Positions 22,080-33,166 of a stretch of DNA of 64,000 nt are shown here, in pieces (the first letter of the stretch is position 1; every line of letters begins with the position of its first letter). Position numbers and translations under genes: made by a program. A model generated the notes under the pieces. The model did no database searches, was not told the origin of the DNA, and saw only the letters and a list, made by a program, of their open reading frames with translations. Source of the DNA: Sweltsa coloradensis (Eukaryota; Arthropoda; Insecta; Plecoptera; Chloroperlidae); assembly GCA_024449915.1 (NCBI GenBank), contig JAMZAV010003270.1, forward strand, positions 1 to 64,000. The letters are read 5' to 3'.

Positions 22080-22990
22080 CAACGGGATGAAGATGTACAC
22101 TTTTGTTTAATCTTATAGATTTTAATCTGCCAACAGTTTTTAATTTTGTTTTTAGCAATAACCCGCCCTGATCTACACCAGAGCCGCTTATTCCATTCGA
22201 CCTTTGTCGTTTTGATAAAAACTCTACTTGCGATACTGTATTCAAAATTAACTTTAGAAAGATTTGCCATGAACATCAAAGGTTTACTTTGGTATTCACA
22301 GATGGCTCCAAAATTTACAACAAGGTTGGAAGTGCCTTTTATTTCCCCACCTTAACTAAACGTTTCAGGCTAAGTGACGTGTGTTAAGTTTTCACTGCAG
22401 AGTTATTCGTCATCCGTGAAGCTCTTTAATACATTCTACGTTATCGTTGTGGAGAATACCTTTTGTGTTCAGATAGCTTTAGTTCACTTAAAGCTATAAA
22501 ACTCATGTATTCAAGTCATCATTTAGTACAAGACATCCAATTCTATTTAGAAAAACTAACCTCAAAGGGATATATAATAGAGTTTTGCTGGATACCTGGA
22601 CACGTGGGCATAGAGGGAAATGAACACGCTGATCGGGCTGCTCAGGAAGCTTCCCAGTGTCGCGACGACTTTGAATTCAATCTAGTTCCCGTTCCAGATG
22701 TCAAGAGTGGATTCAAGCAGCGATTGTAGGATTTGCGACAAGCATCTTGCAAAATAACAAATTGCGTAGTGTGATGCCCACACTGACTATAATAAAAGTC
22801 GTCGTCCTACGTCTTGACTCTCACATAGAGAAGAGGTGGTATTGTCCAGAATTCAAATAGGCCACACACGTCAAACTCACTTATATCTCTTAACCAGAGA
22901 GAAATTTATTCCCAGAAGTGACACATGTGATGTACCTTAAACCGTACATCATATGCTAGCAGAATGTACCAAATATGATTCCTTGCGCAC
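22080..22990 (+). pseudogene. L copy 2 RNase H and C-terminal region
   Basis: RNase H pieces FTDGSK (about 22298-22315), LCSDSFSSLKAIK (about 22463-22500) and WIPGHVGIEGNEHADRAAQE (about 22589-22650), then RREEVVLSRIQIGHTR-like and CDVP-like blocks to about 22980. The segment 22463-22729 is open for 88 residues and holds the last RNase H catalytic region. Upstream pieces are shifted. Confidence 0.75.
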
Positions 22991-23304
22991 GCAATTTGAT
23001 CTCTCACAATCATATGAAAAACATCTATCATATGATAACGGCGACTAACTTTCTGAATTTCTCATCCAAATTAATCTAAATAACAAAATTTAATTCACAT
23101 CATACACATTTCTTTAATTTATTTATTTCATTTTCATAAAACACTTTTGTCTTTATCATTTTATTATGTTATATATACACTTATAAAACAATCTTATCTT
23201 CAAACAAACTATTAACTGATCTCATCAACACTTTCAATTTCACCGGACGCGCAATATGACCTAACCGGTTGAAGTGCCCTAGCTTCTCACGTCGTCGTAT
23301 AGTG

Positions 23305-23372
23305 AGGGCATTTGGTAATTCACGTCTTTTTGGCGGATTGGTTGACGCGCTCTTAATCCAAATTAACAAAAA
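23305..23372 (+). mobile_element. S-family 3' end fragment
   Basis: GGATTGGTTGACGCGCTC, TTAATCCAAATTAACAAAAA directly after the L tail of copy 2. Confidence 0.55.
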
Positions 23373-23455
23373 CACGACTCGTTATCAGTAAATAAGATGG
23401 GTGTAGCTCTGAACTACAAAGTGACATAAAACAAAACATAATCAAGGTGTGCTAA

Positions 23456-24143
23456 GGGGCCCTTTACACGGGGAACTTGAAAAAGTAAAAAGTAAAAAGT
23501 GAAAAGAACGAGTAGCTTTTCGAAGCCTTCACACGGACGAAGAGATAAAGTTTGTGCCTGGCGTCACCTCTCGGCCTTTGTGCGAAACTGTTGCGCTGCG
23601 CGGGCTAACCATGACAATTGTTTTCTTCAATCTTGATCTTCACACAGCACTGGCGCGTGTTTGTTTACTAATCTAGGTTCTAGGCCTAAAACCTAGGGCC
23701 TAGGTTAGGTACAAACTTGATGCTAAAAACGGCAACGTCACTGCCAGCCTTTCTTCAGTCGCGATCGGGTTCCGCATTGCCTCTCTATTTTGGGGCAAAC
23801 TAAATGTGATAGTTCGGTAGACGCTATGAAACACAGTTTTTGCGCGTATTTTACAAGTTGACAGAATGACACTCAGCTGACAGTCGGGCAGAAATTTCCA
23901 CCGCCACTTATATATCAAGCTGTGGCAAAGGTGTTACGTTTTTCTGTATCTTGATTTCTTACCAAAGTTGAACTCAATGACAACGTTGTCGACCAATCAC
24001 GGTCAACTCTTCAAGGCCATTCTACTTTTCACTTTTTACGCGAAAAGTCACATAAGCTGCACGCTATCTCTACTACAAAAAAGCTACTTTTTCTCCTCAC
24101 TTTTTCTTTTAACTTTTCCAACTATCTCGTGTAAAGGACCCTT
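23456..24143. mobile_element. Harbinger-like MITE
   Basis: Terminal inverted repeats GGGGCCCTTTACACGG (left) and, read inwards from the right, AAGGGTCCTTTACACGAG; similarity continues for tens of bases through AAAAGT-rich sequence. TAA flanks both ends (23453-23455, 24144-24146). A 3-bp TWA duplication with GGGCC-type termini fits PIF/Harbinger. No transposase frame in 688 bases. Confidence 0.7.
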
Positions 24144-24360
24144 TAATATATTTGAAATGTGCAATGCGAAATATTATATGAAAACAGATTCGCACTGAAT
24201 TTAAACAACATATCCACATGGCCGTGACTTTCTAGAATCGTGTTGTTTACGTTGTGAACGAAGGCGGTGAGTCCAACAAGCCGATGTTAGTGTTGCTTTT
24301 GTTTCTGTTTGTGGTGTTCATTTGAACGGTTTAGATATTGAATAACTTTTTATTCAAATC

Positions 24361-24795
24361 ATGGAACCTACAGGGCTCGTGTTCTTATACATTATAAGTC
24401 TCGTCGCACAGAGAATCGTTGGACGTGGCTCTGTGAACCAGCCTAGGACCCGGGAGAAGATATCCAGCATCGCTCTGCCCAGCAACCGAGGTGTCTACAA
24501 CCATCTTAGTTGGCGTGTGCGTCTTAATACAAGAAACAACTCAGATTGTACAGAGCTCGTGTTCTTATACATTATAAGTCTCGTCGCACAGAGAATCATT
24601 GGACGTGGCTCTGTGAACCAGCCTAGGACCCGGGAGAAGATATCCAGCATCGCTCTAGCCTGCAACCGAGGTGTCTACAACCATCTTAGTTGGCGTGTGC
24701 GTCTTGATACAAGAAATTGTCCTAACTTATATTGGAAAGTGCAACTCGTGACTTTGTCGTGGTTTGAGCACATCATACCCTCCCCATACACGTAG
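24361..24795 (+). CDS. Hypothetical 144-residue frame made of two 60-residue repeats
   Basis: A 180-base unit occurs twice in tandem (about 24371-24550 and 24551-24730). Because 180 is a multiple of three, the frame stays open across both: LVFLYIISLVAQRI, GRGSVNQPRTREKISSIAL and RGVYNHLSWRVRL each occur twice, 60 residues apart. The first start codon at 24361 is the only one upstream of the repeat. The LVFLYIISLVA segment could be a short membrane segment. I know no family with this sequence. It may be a non-coding tandem repeat that happens to be open, so the coding call is weak; the duplication itself is certain. Confidence 0.25.
   Translation: MEPTGLVFLYIISLVAQRIVGRGSVNQPRTREKISSIALPSNRGVYNHLSWRVRLNTRNNSDCTELVFLYIISLVAQRIIGRGSVNQPRTREKISSIALACNRGVYNHLSWRVRLDTRNCPNLYWKVQLVTLSWFEHIIPSPYT
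24371..24730 (+). repeat. Tandem duplication, period 180
   Basis: CTCGTGTTCTTATACATTAT at about 24376 and 24556; the two units differ at about ten positions, mostly in GTTGGA/ATTGGA and CTGCCCAGC/CTAGCCTGC. Confidence 0.9.
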
Positions 24796-25090
24796 CACGT
24801 AAACGTCAGAGCTAGTATGTTGGAGAGTTGTTTTGCTTCCCGAAACTTGAGGCGAGATCTGGCAATCGTCGTCTGGGAGCTTTCTTCTTTCTCATTTAGA
24901 TCTCTCCGTCGACGACTACAACCAAGACAAAACGAACGATGACAAATACGTTGACGACCACGACTTGAGAACCTGCCTTTTCTCTCCTAACCCGAAACTG
25001 GTTCTGACCAGCATGGGACTATCCTCCCCACATACCCTAGGCTAGAGTGACGTATTACGTCAAAACGATGACGCCCTGAATTAAAATAAA
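24796..25090 (+). mobile_element. S-family repeat, head missing
   Basis: From the CGTCAG..CTAGTATG block: CGAAACTTGAGGCGAG, a GTCGTC stem with altered pairing partner, CTGGTTCTGACCAGC, module form ACGTCAAAACGATGACGCC. Confidence 0.7.
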
Positions 25091-25129
25091 TTTAAATACA
25101 TATTTTTTTTTATATAATTAAATATTGAG

Positions 25130-25245
25130 TTATAACAAACTAACAACAAATTCAATCTATTACCTTAAAATATGACTGCGACTCAGTATTACCTCACGGT
25201 TGAAGCGCCTTGATTCTCTCTTGGTATATGCCCTAGTCCTAGTTG
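25130..25245 (+). mobile_element. Variant L tail
   Basis: CAACAAATTCAATCTATTACC, GACTGCGACTCAGTATTACC, CTCACGGTTGAAGCGCC, TTGATTCTCTC; the tail ends at the next S head. Confidence 0.6.
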
Positions 25246-25254
25246 TCCTCCCCC

Positions 25255-25531
25255 GTCTGGGCCCGGGGTAGAATTGGCCCAGAGCATGGCTCTGCTGATC
25301 GTAAAAGGCGATTCAAGAGAAAAAGTCCACCTCGCAAACATCAGCTAGTATGAAGGGTAGTATTAACTCCCCGAAAATAGAGGCGAGCTCTGGCAATCGT
25401 CGTCGTGGTTCTTGCCCCTTCCCTTGACGACCTCCCGATGACGACGACAATGACCCTCCCCCCTTAGGCTAGAGTGGTGCATAATGACCTAACGGTTGAC
25501 GCGTCCTTAATCCAAATAAACCAACAAACAA
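25255..25531 (+). mobile_element. S-family repeat with 3' internal deletion
   Basis: Perfect head and middle; the GACGATGAC tract is joined directly to CCCCCCTTAGGCTAGAG, so the GGCTGGTTCTGACCAGC hairpin is lost. Module and tail intact. Confidence 0.85.
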
Positions 25532-25572
25532 AAGATGTACGCCACTGCTAGTGAGAGTAAATTGAATCCGCC

Positions 25573-26060
25573 TGTGCAGTGTGCATTCTACCGGCATAAG
25601 GCATGACTCACTGATGCACAGGCAAGGAGGCTTCGTAGCCTCAGTCACGGACCTTCCACGGTTGAGGGAGGTCGCGGGCGTGCAGCTAGGGCTAGCGCGA
25701 CGATGTCTAGTGTTATACCGTGTGTTATGTTCATAGTGTGTGTGCAGTGTGCATTCTACCGGGCGTAGTGCATCATATGACTCACTGATGCACCGGCAAG
25801 GAGGCTTCGTAGCCTCAGTCACGGACCTTCCACGGTCTTGGGAGGTCGCGGGCGTGCAGCTAGGGCTAGCGCGACGATGTCTAGTGTTATACCGTGTGTT
25901 ATGTTCATAGTGTGTGTGCAGCTAGGTTTAGCGCGACGATTACTGAATAACACGACATTGCTGTGGTGCTTACGTGATTGTGCAGTGCTCGCGACAGTTG
26001 TTAGTGTTATGTCGTGTGTGATTGTCGTAGTATGTGAAGCTAGGGTTAGAGTGATGAGTT
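25573..26060. repeat. Tandem array, period 168, with a 60-base sub-repeat
   Basis: TGTGCAGTGTGCATTCTACC at 25573 and 25741. Each unit holds a perfect hairpin GAGGCTTCGTAGCCTC. A sub-unit starting GCAGCTAGG(G/T)(C/T)TAGCGCGACGA occurs at about 25678, 25856 and 25918, with a diverged one near 26036. No coding frame is conserved between units. Confidence 0.85.
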
Positions 26061-26099
26061 CTGTTTCTTAAAGTCTCATATTAACGCACTTAGGCTATT

Positions 26100-26230
26100 C
26101 GAGACGATGAGTGCATAGTGATAGATGACGGTTACTAAAAAAGCATATGCGTATGCGGGATTCGAACCCACGTCCTCGTAGAGTCATGCGCTTGAGACCA
26201 GCGCCCCAATCACATGTGCCACCGAGGACG
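26100..26230 (-). mobile_element. tRNA-like sequence, probably a SINE head
   Basis: On the minus strand: GTCCTCGGTGGCACATGTG, GGGGCGCTGGTCTCAAGCGC, a B-box GTGGGTTCGAATCCCGC. It looks like a class II tRNA (leucine or serine type), but the anticodon stem does not pair well, so I call it a pseudo-tRNA or SINE head, not a tRNA gene. Confidence 0.55.
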
Positions 26231-26689
26231 GCATGAAAGACTGATGGTGACTGTGATGTGCTATGGAAATGGATAAGACAAAGATCAATTGACTTTAAAA
26301 GGGTAAGTTTCATTAATAAGGTGTTGAATGGGCGGGGTCGAGGGAGGGGGAAGGGACATATTAAAGCGCTTGTTACAATACATGAAACCGTGTGGGTGGT
26401 ATAGTTGTTTGAGAAGGGGTCGGTGGGGAGGGGTGGAGAGGGTCATCATAGCCACGTGGTGTTGACAGAGGTGGCACAGTAATTGCACGCGTAACTCTAA
26501 CAGTGACAAACACATTACGTAAGGATGCCCGCTCTAGGCAAGGCGTAACTAGGAATAATCTCAGGGGGGACGAGGTGGCTGGTAGCTGGGGTCTGGGGCA
26601 CAGCCCCACTCGACATAAATTTTCACCATACTAATGCATAAAATAGCCACTTCGATACAACTAAGCTATGCACAACAATTGAAGCAGTT
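26231..26689. other. G-rich stretch, nothing recognised
   Basis: GC-richer than its neighbours (26320-26620), with runs such as GGGGAGGGGTGGAGAGGG, but no motif or repeat partner seen. Confidence 0.4.
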
Positions 26690-26865
26690 TGTAAAAAAAA
26701 TCTTATCTCACGTTGACGACCAAGACGTGAGATCCCACCCCCACTTTGCTCCCCTACCTGTGGGTGTTCTGACCACCATGGGACCTTCTTTCCACAACCC
26801 TTGGCTAGAGTTTCTCATTAAGGCCTTACGGTTCTGCTCCCTTAGACTTAATCAATCATAATCTT
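26690..26865 (+). mobile_element. S-family 3' half, diverged
   Basis: GACGACCAAGACGTGAGATC, TGTTCTGACCACCATGGGA, GGCTAGAG, GGCCTTACGGTTCTGCTCCC. Confidence 0.55.
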
Positions 26866-26924
26866 ATTCCCGACTCTCACCATGACAACGTTTACAGTAA
26901 CGTCGTCACGAAAAAATATATAAA

Positions 26925-27013
26925 ATTATAAAATTAAAAAATTATTTACTCACAATATCAAATGAAGCGCGATATGAGCCACCGGTTGGAGCGCATTAGT
27001 TTCTCACGTAACT
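26925..27013 (+). mobile_element. L tail
   Basis: CACAATATCAAATGAAGCG, GAGCCACCGGTTGGAGCGC, TTAGTTTCTCACGTAAC. The gypsy element landed immediately 3' of it. Confidence 0.6.
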
Positions 27014-27020
27014 TGGTTAA

Positions 27021-27362
27021 TGTAATGTATCACAGATAATGTAGGAACTAGGTCTGAGTAGGCGGTACCTATATTCACAGGCCACGCCTTACTTCCTAAG
27101 TTTACCAGTGGTATGAACTGCACCACAGCAGTTCAAGGGTTGTACAACGTATGTGTACTAAATAGTTTTGGTAATGAAGGGCGTTTTCCCGACGCATTCC
27201 TCGGTGGTTCATTACTGGGGAAAAACATCTACATAACTGGGCATAAACCATGTATCAAGTGTATTATGTGTATTAATAAATAGTTAATATAAATTGAAGG
27301 CATAATTACACATTAGGTACTAAATCCTACTACTACTACTAGTGGTGTGCAAGGGACACACA
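27021..27362 (+). repeat. 5' LTR
   Basis: Aligns with the 3' LTR: CAGATAATGTAGGAACTAGG, AAGTTTACCAGTGGTA, CATGTATCAAGTGTATTATG, TACTAAATC, CTACTACTACTAGTGG. They differ by many small indels, so insertion is not recent. Its first few bases (TGTAA) are extra relative to the 3' LTR. Confidence 0.88.
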
Positions 27363-28044
27363 GTTGCGCGAAGGTAAATGGAAGGCACTGTGGAATATTC
27401 AAGACACATAATTTCGAGGCCCTAGGCCGTGCTCTAGTCCTAGGCGAGAACGGACGCCATTTGACAAGGTGATTTCGTGATTTTCACAATGTCCAAAATT
27501 GGGTCATGGGGCCTGATGATGAGCAGAGGAAACCTGGACTGCATACAGTGACAGGTTTGAAAATTTCGTAACTTGCAATAAAATGAACCATTTGAAAAAA
27601 GAGCACTTTTCAACAGTAGTGGGAGCAAGAACATACACATTGCTTCTTGGGTTGTGTGCCCCGACAAACCCAGAGATCTAGCATACAATGAGCTGAGTGG
27701 AAGTACTGTCCAAGCAACATAAGTCCGGCTCCAGGGAAAATAGCGCGAAGATACAAATGCTACCAAGCCTGTCAACAGGATAACGATCGATTCCAAGATT
27801 TCGTAGCGAGAATCAAAAGTCTCACGACATAAGGTGGATTTGGACCAAGATAAAGGAAGCTATTCGAGGACCGTTTCGTGTGTGGTCTACGTTACAATAG
27901 GATCGGAGTTCGTCTTCTAGAGAGGGTGACCCCACATTCGAAGACGCAGTAAGCCCTAGCAGCCACCGTTAGAAGCCGCGCAGAAGGTGCAACAGCATGG
28001 GGGAGGGAGCGTCCAGCCTGTCTAACATCATCTAGGCCTACAAC

Positions 28045-28290
28045 CCCCGAGGGAGTTCATGAGCAAGCAAAGCCTACAGCCCGATCGACAGCAGCACCGC
28101 CAGGGGTACCCAGTTCCGGTTCTTCACACCAGTCGGGAGGTATTTCAAAAGCAAATACCGATGTTTTTCATGCAAATTGGAGAAAAGAAAACCATACTAG
28201 AGATAACTGTAAAATTCAACAGTTATGTTGTAATCTCTATGCAAAAGACAGGGCATATGCCAAGGCCTGTCGTTAGCCAGCAATAATAGA
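28045..28290 (+). pseudogene. gypsy gag nucleocapsid remnant
   Basis: A broken zinc-knuckle region near 28155-28275: a CFSCK-type start, a following HTRDNC-like block and an AKTGHMPR(P)C-type second knuckle, read across frames. Two CCHC knuckles that bind the element's RNA are usual for gypsy Gag. The rest of gag (27450-28040) is not readable by eye. Confidence 0.5.
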
Positions 28291-28899
28291 GGAACTAAGC
28301 AAACGCAGTCTGCTATCTATGGCAGATTACACCAGTGGATAAAACCCCTGGATGATTCTAGTAGTATGTTCCAATTGAACTCAAGACAGATTGTAGGCCT
28401 CCAAGTAATTGTTGCCAGTAAAGTCGGGAGGCTAGTTAGTAAGCCTGCATTTAAGGGGGACCACCGGTCTGCAGTAACCGCAGTCTCTTTCAAATTCTTC
28501 GTGAACAATATCTCCAAGCACCTGGATTCCAACCATCGAATTTAACTTTACAAACGTATGCCAAGCCATAAGCATCACACCTTAAAGGAGTGGTGATGGT
28601 TAAAATGTAAGGCGTTAAGGTGGACAGGTTATTCTTTACCATTACAGCATCGCAAATGGTGTCCTCCTATCTAGGCAGAGATGGTTAACTAACCTTGTTT
28701 GAGGAAAATTGGATACCGGAATTGTTGAATGTGCAACAACATGAAGGCAGAGGCCTCACAGGCTGGTCAGTACATTTCAGTGAAGTAGAGCCATAATGCA
28801 GCAGTGGATGGAAGAAGCATTTAATTGCAAAATTTCATAAAGTATTTCAGGAAGGGTTAGGACCATTTACTAAAGCTAAAGGGTAGCTACATGTTAAAG

Positions 28900-29560
28900 G
28901 GAAAATGCTATTACCCAAAATTATAAAGCTAGGCATCTACCGTATTCATTAGACCAAGGTAGAAGCCGAGTTAGAGAGGAGTAACTATATAGGTATGATT
29001 ACGCCAGTGGATATAGCGAGGGGTAATCATAATATTCCAGTACCAAAAGAAGAGGCAGTGTTCGCATAGTGGCGATTTTAAACTAACACTCAATCGTGTG
29101 TTAGAGACTGATAGATATACTGTTCAAGGATCGATGACTGTTGGCACGCTACAAGGCGGTCAGCAGGATTTACTAATAGACTTGACTATGGCCTACCAAA
29201 ACAAAATGGAATTAACGGAACGATTCTAAAAAAGTATGTAGTTATTATAACTCATAAAGTCTGTTTAGGTACAATAGATTCCGTACGGAGTATCGTCCGC
29301 ACCTGGTATTTTTCAAAGAATATGAGACCAATTGTTAGCCGATATTCCAGGAGTAGCGTATTTCTGGTGATCTCCTAGTTACAGTATAGAACACGACAAG
29401 AACATTCCGAAACGATTGGAACGAGTTCTAGGCGATTAGAGGAAAGTGTGTTTCACAGTACAGCGAAAGTAAATGTCAATTCTTCCAAGAAGCTGTGTCA
29501 TATTGTGGAACATACCATTGATCGGGAAGGGTTGCGTCCCCTCTCCGAAACGTAGATGCA
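28900..29560 (+). pseudogene. gypsy reverse transcriptase remnant
   Basis: Located by position between the gag knuckles and the RNase H. Readable scraps include a GMITPVD-like block (about 28995-29013), a fingers/palm NRVLETD region (about 29090-29115) and a catalytic-box area VAYFW-D near 29355-29375, where the YxDD box is damaged. Multiple stops. Confidence 0.5.
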
Positions 29561-29779
29561 GTATTAATGCACCATGTCCTCAGGAGATTCACAGCTACGA
29601 GCTTAATAGGGTCTTTTGACATTCTACAGCAAGTTCATCCCGAACATGGCTTCTTTGTTGAAACATGGTACCTTTACTGGAAAAGGATGGGAATTCAAAT
29701 CTTGATCATAACTGTAGGCGTGGTTTTGCATTAAAGTCAAGAAATCTTGTCATCTAATCCGATCTTAACACACCACGAC

Positions 29780-30110
29780 CCTGATAAACCTTAAAATTGG
29801 TATGCGATGCTAGTGGTATGGGTTGGGAGCAGTCGTAGTGCATGTTAGCAGACAATTCGGAGCAGCCGATTGCCTATTGTTCCCGCACCTTGACCAAACT
29901 GAAGTACATTTATTCGCAGATTGATAGAGAAGCCCTACTAAGCATCTATTGGATGTACAAATTTTTTCAATACTTGTAGGCAGACATTTTCTACTGGAAC
30001 AACTGATCACCAAGCCTTGACGATTATATTCGGTCCTAAACGTGGTATTCCAGTGATGCAGCCAGTCGATCGCCAGAGGTATGCTTCTGTCTTTCTGGTT
30101 TTTCATTTGA
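29780..30110 (+). pseudogene. gypsy RNase H remnant
   Basis: VCDASGMG-like sequence (about 29801-29826) supplies the first Asp; PIAYCSRTLT follows (about 29866-29895); TDHQALTIIFGPKRGIPVM (about 30004-30060) is the classic gypsy RNase H end. The frame then shifts at the LQRYA/FLSGF region. Confidence 0.75.
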
Positions 30111-30479
30111 CATTTCGTATGTTAAGTCTCGCAGATAATGTAGCGGATGCATTTCTCGACTTCCTCAAATGTACAGAATCTGCCGATGCAGATACTTCCC
30201 CTAAATTAATTTGTACCTTCTAGTAGATTACCCCAGTGTCTTGCAAAGACATAGCCAAAGGAAACGCGAAGTAACAGATTATCGAAATCTGTACAATTTC
30301 TTTCAGTAAGGGGTTAGGCCAGAATCAACTACAGGTTGAGAACACGCGAGCAAGGCCCTATTACTACAAACGTTTAGACCTTTCAGTGAGCATGGCTAAG
30401 TTTCCTGTGGGGCTATCAAGTGATTATACATCAAATTTCAAGCCTCATTTCTTAAGCACGACTACATGACAGCCATTTA

Positions 30480-31340
30480 GAGTAGTGAAAATGAAGGAAC
30501 TGGCAGTACGTACTTTTGGTGGCCTAACAAGATCAAACAATCGAAGAGGTAAGCATGCCCCTTCTTGCATAAGTTGTTTAGCTCACAGGACCGTCACCGA
30601 AAAGGCACAGTTGCATGTTTGGGAGAATGGTAACATAAAGCCTGTTCGAACGTGCTGCATCTTGATTTTCTGGGTCCTCTTCATCAAAAATGTGTCTGGG
30701 TGTTAGTGACGCATATTCCAAATGCGTTTTGGTTGTTTTTTTGTTTTTTTTGTTATTAGGTTGGGAAATTTTTGAAGGTTCCATCTATCCGCGGCGGTCC
30801 CATACTAGTCGAAGACTTCGTTTACCTCTTTGCGCAATTTGGGTACCCAAATAAGTAGATCAGACAAGGGTCCTCCATGCCAGTCATGCAGAGTTCAAAC
30901 AGTTTTTGCAAGTCAATGGTATTCGACAAAGTTTTTCTCCTCCAGATGCATCCCGCTACAATGGATCAGCCGAAAACATGGTTCGAACTTTCAAATCAAA
31001 TAACGTCCAACTAGAGTATGGATCCGATTGGAATCAAGCTATTTCTAGCTTTCCTTTTGTTGTATAGAAATACGGTCATTGTACAACAGGGGAAACTCCG
31101 GCTAAGCTATTTCTCAATAGAGTATGCAGAACCTAGCGTTAGATGAGATCTTCCCAAGCAAATCCTCTTTTCGTGAACAGCAACAATATAAGCAAATCAG
31201 AAGCAATGGTTCTAGAGTAATGTCCTTGCAGTGAGGACAGAGTGCTGATAAGGATTATAGAGGTATGAGAAACCGAAATGGATCAAAGGCAAAATACTCC
31301 AACAGTTAGCCAGTCACGTTATAGCGTTTATGTCCAGGGA
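30480..31340 (+). pseudogene. gypsy integrase remnant
   Basis: KHAPSCISCLAHR (about 30550-30590) is part of the HHCC zinc-binding domain. LDFLGPL (about 30661-30681) carries the first catalytic Asp, DNGP-like sequence (about 30862-30872) the second, and NGSAENMVRTFKS (about 30960-31000) the catalytic Glu region. TGETPAKLFLNR (about 31087-31122) follows. No chromodomain seen. Confidence 0.75.
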
Positions 31341-31886
31341 GAGGACATAGTGTGGAAAAGACATGTAAATCAGTTATTAGCTGATCGGAGTAATGTTGTT
31401 AAGAGACCCGCAGTATAATGCGGAGAGGGAGACTTGAGGTACAAGTAATATGAAAATGTAAAAGTGATGATGAGTTGTGCAAATGCAGGGGAAGGTGAAA
31501 CAGAACACTTCTCCAAGTCAGGATACAGTGGTGAGTTGTTTCAGTCATGGAAACACCATAATTATTCACCTCCAGCCACCACTACTCCGGCCTTAAAAAG
31601 CCTTCTGGGCAAGGGTTGAGAAACGATACCCTGTAAGATTAAGAAACCAAAGTACGGTTGATGTGTAACAATAGTATGTAGAACATATTCTTGTAAAATT
31701 CTGTATTATAATAATATTACATTTAGTTTCGTTATGTATCATTGGGCCTACCGAGTAGCCAGTAGGAGAAACCATAGGATGAAGAAAACCAATCTTGTAA
31801 ATTCTGTATCTGCGGTATTCATTATGTTTTATTGTTCTTCCTGTTGTTGACCCTGCTTTGAAAAATTAAAGCCTAGGGGAGTTTAA

Positions 31887-32214
31887 TGTATCCAGATAAT
31901 GTAGGAACTAGGTAGAGTAGGCGGAGGTACCATATTCCAGGCCACGCCTTTACTTCCTAAGTTTACCAGTGGTAGGAACGCAACCACAGCAGTTCAGGGT
32001 TGTACTAATGTATGTGTACTAAATAGTTCTGGTAAAGAAGGGGCGTTTTCCGACGCCATTCCTCGTGGGTTGCCTACTGGGAAACATCTACATAACGTGC
32101 ATAAACATGTATCAAGTGTATTATGGTACTAATAAAGAATATAAATTGAATCTCAAATTAATACCATAGGTACTAAATCCACTACTACTACTAGTGGGTG
32201 TCAAGGACACCACA
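31887..32214 (+). repeat. 3' LTR
   Basis: Partner of 27021-27362, ends GACACCACA followed by the GTTAA duplication. AATAAAGAATATAAATTG near 32130 could hold the polyadenylation signal. Confidence 0.88.
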
Positions 32215-32239
32215 GTTAATCTCATCTTTCATTCATTCA

Positions 32240-32790
32240 TTCCATCATATCTTACACCCGAAAACTGAGGCGAGCTCTGGCAATCGTCGTCGGGGACCTA
32301 GACCTAGGGACCCACCTTCCCTTGACGACCCCCGGCTTCGATGACAAATGACACAACGAAACGAGACAAAGAGTCGATGTCGGACCGCGACGTGGAGAAA
32401 CCCCCTCATCCCCTTACCCGTGGCTCGGTTCTGAACAGCATGGGCCCCTCCTCCCCCCCACCCCCTTCAGGCTAGCAGTGGTGCATTATGTCCTAAACGT
32501 TGACGGACGTCCTTAACCAAATAAACCAAAAATCATTCATCATATCTACACCCCGAAACTAGAGGCGAGCTTGGCAATCGTCGTCGGGGACCTCTGTCCC
32601 CTTCCGTGACGACCCCCGGCGACGATGACAATGACACAACGAAAACGTTGACAAAGACAATGATGACTGCAGACGTGAGAAACCCCCTTCCTCTCTTACC
32701 AATGGCTGGTCTCTGACCAGCATGGGCTCCTCCTCCCCACCCTCCTTAGGCTAGAGTGGTGCCACTAACCAACGGTTGACGCGTCCTTGT
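32240..32790 (+). mobile_element. Two tandem S-family bodies without heads
   Basis: 32240-32530 and 32535-32790 each begin with TCATTCAT..ATCATATCT, then ACACCC(C)GAAA, GGCGAGC, GTCGTC, GACGACCCCCGGC, GGCT(C)GGT hairpin, module and tail. The shared leader before each body shows a tandem duplication, not two separate insertions. Both copies have scattered indels. Confidence 0.75.
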
Positions 32791-33166
32791 GTCAAACTAA
32801 TCTTAATTTTTATTTTTATTCAATTTTGTGTACTTAGGTCACTCGATAATTAATGCTTAATCCTTGTAGTTATTAGTTGTCTATTATATTGCACTTGTGG
32901 GTCTCCGGACCTTTTGTCAATAAAGAATACATTATTAAAAGAAAAATCTCTTTTTTTTGCGTCGCAACAAACAGACATCGAGGACATATAGCGTTGAGTG
33001 ACTCTTATAGTACACAATTAATTGTTATTGTCATCCTGTGAGAGGGTGGAACGCAACATAGGCTGTGAACATTGCATAGTTTCATTTTCGAACAAGATTT
33101 TCCTTCTTTACTTCAAATGTGAATCATCAGATACCTAAATTATTGTCAATTGTAACAGTGTTGTCC
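32791..33166. other. AT-rich stretch, nothing recognised
   Basis: No frame or repeat partner found by eye. Confidence 0.4.

Larger units (their letters stand above)
19790..23300 (+). mobile_element. L-family retrotransposon, copy 2 (5'-truncated, split by foldback element)
   Basis: Starts inside the RT palm (FRGHMPTFLENFLKDRI) and runs to the tail at 23240-23300. The part from 20640 to 22030 is a foldback insertion; removing it rejoins the sequence around TTTTTAATGTGAAATATG, matching copies 1 and 3. Confidence 0.85.
27021..32214 (+). mobile_element. Ty3/gypsy-type LTR retrotransposon, complete but decayed
   Basis: Two similar LTRs (27021-27362 and 31887-32214), both starting TGTA and ending CACA, enclose gag- and pol-like remnants in the order nucleocapsid, RT, RNase H, integrase. 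GTTAA flanks both sides (27016-27020, 32215-32219): a 5-bp target duplication. A purine-rich tract (AGCCTAGGGGAGTTTAA) abuts the 3' LTR. All frames carry stops, so the copy is dead. The domain order RT-RH-INT places it in Ty3/gypsy. Confidence 0.9.

Noticed and set aside
25469..26071. 117- and 77-residue frames in the 168-base array
   Set aside because: Not conserved between array units.
26154..26230. Functional tRNA gene
   Set aside because: A good B box, but poor anticodon-stem pairing and no proper acceptor stem; more likely a SINE head or pseudogene.
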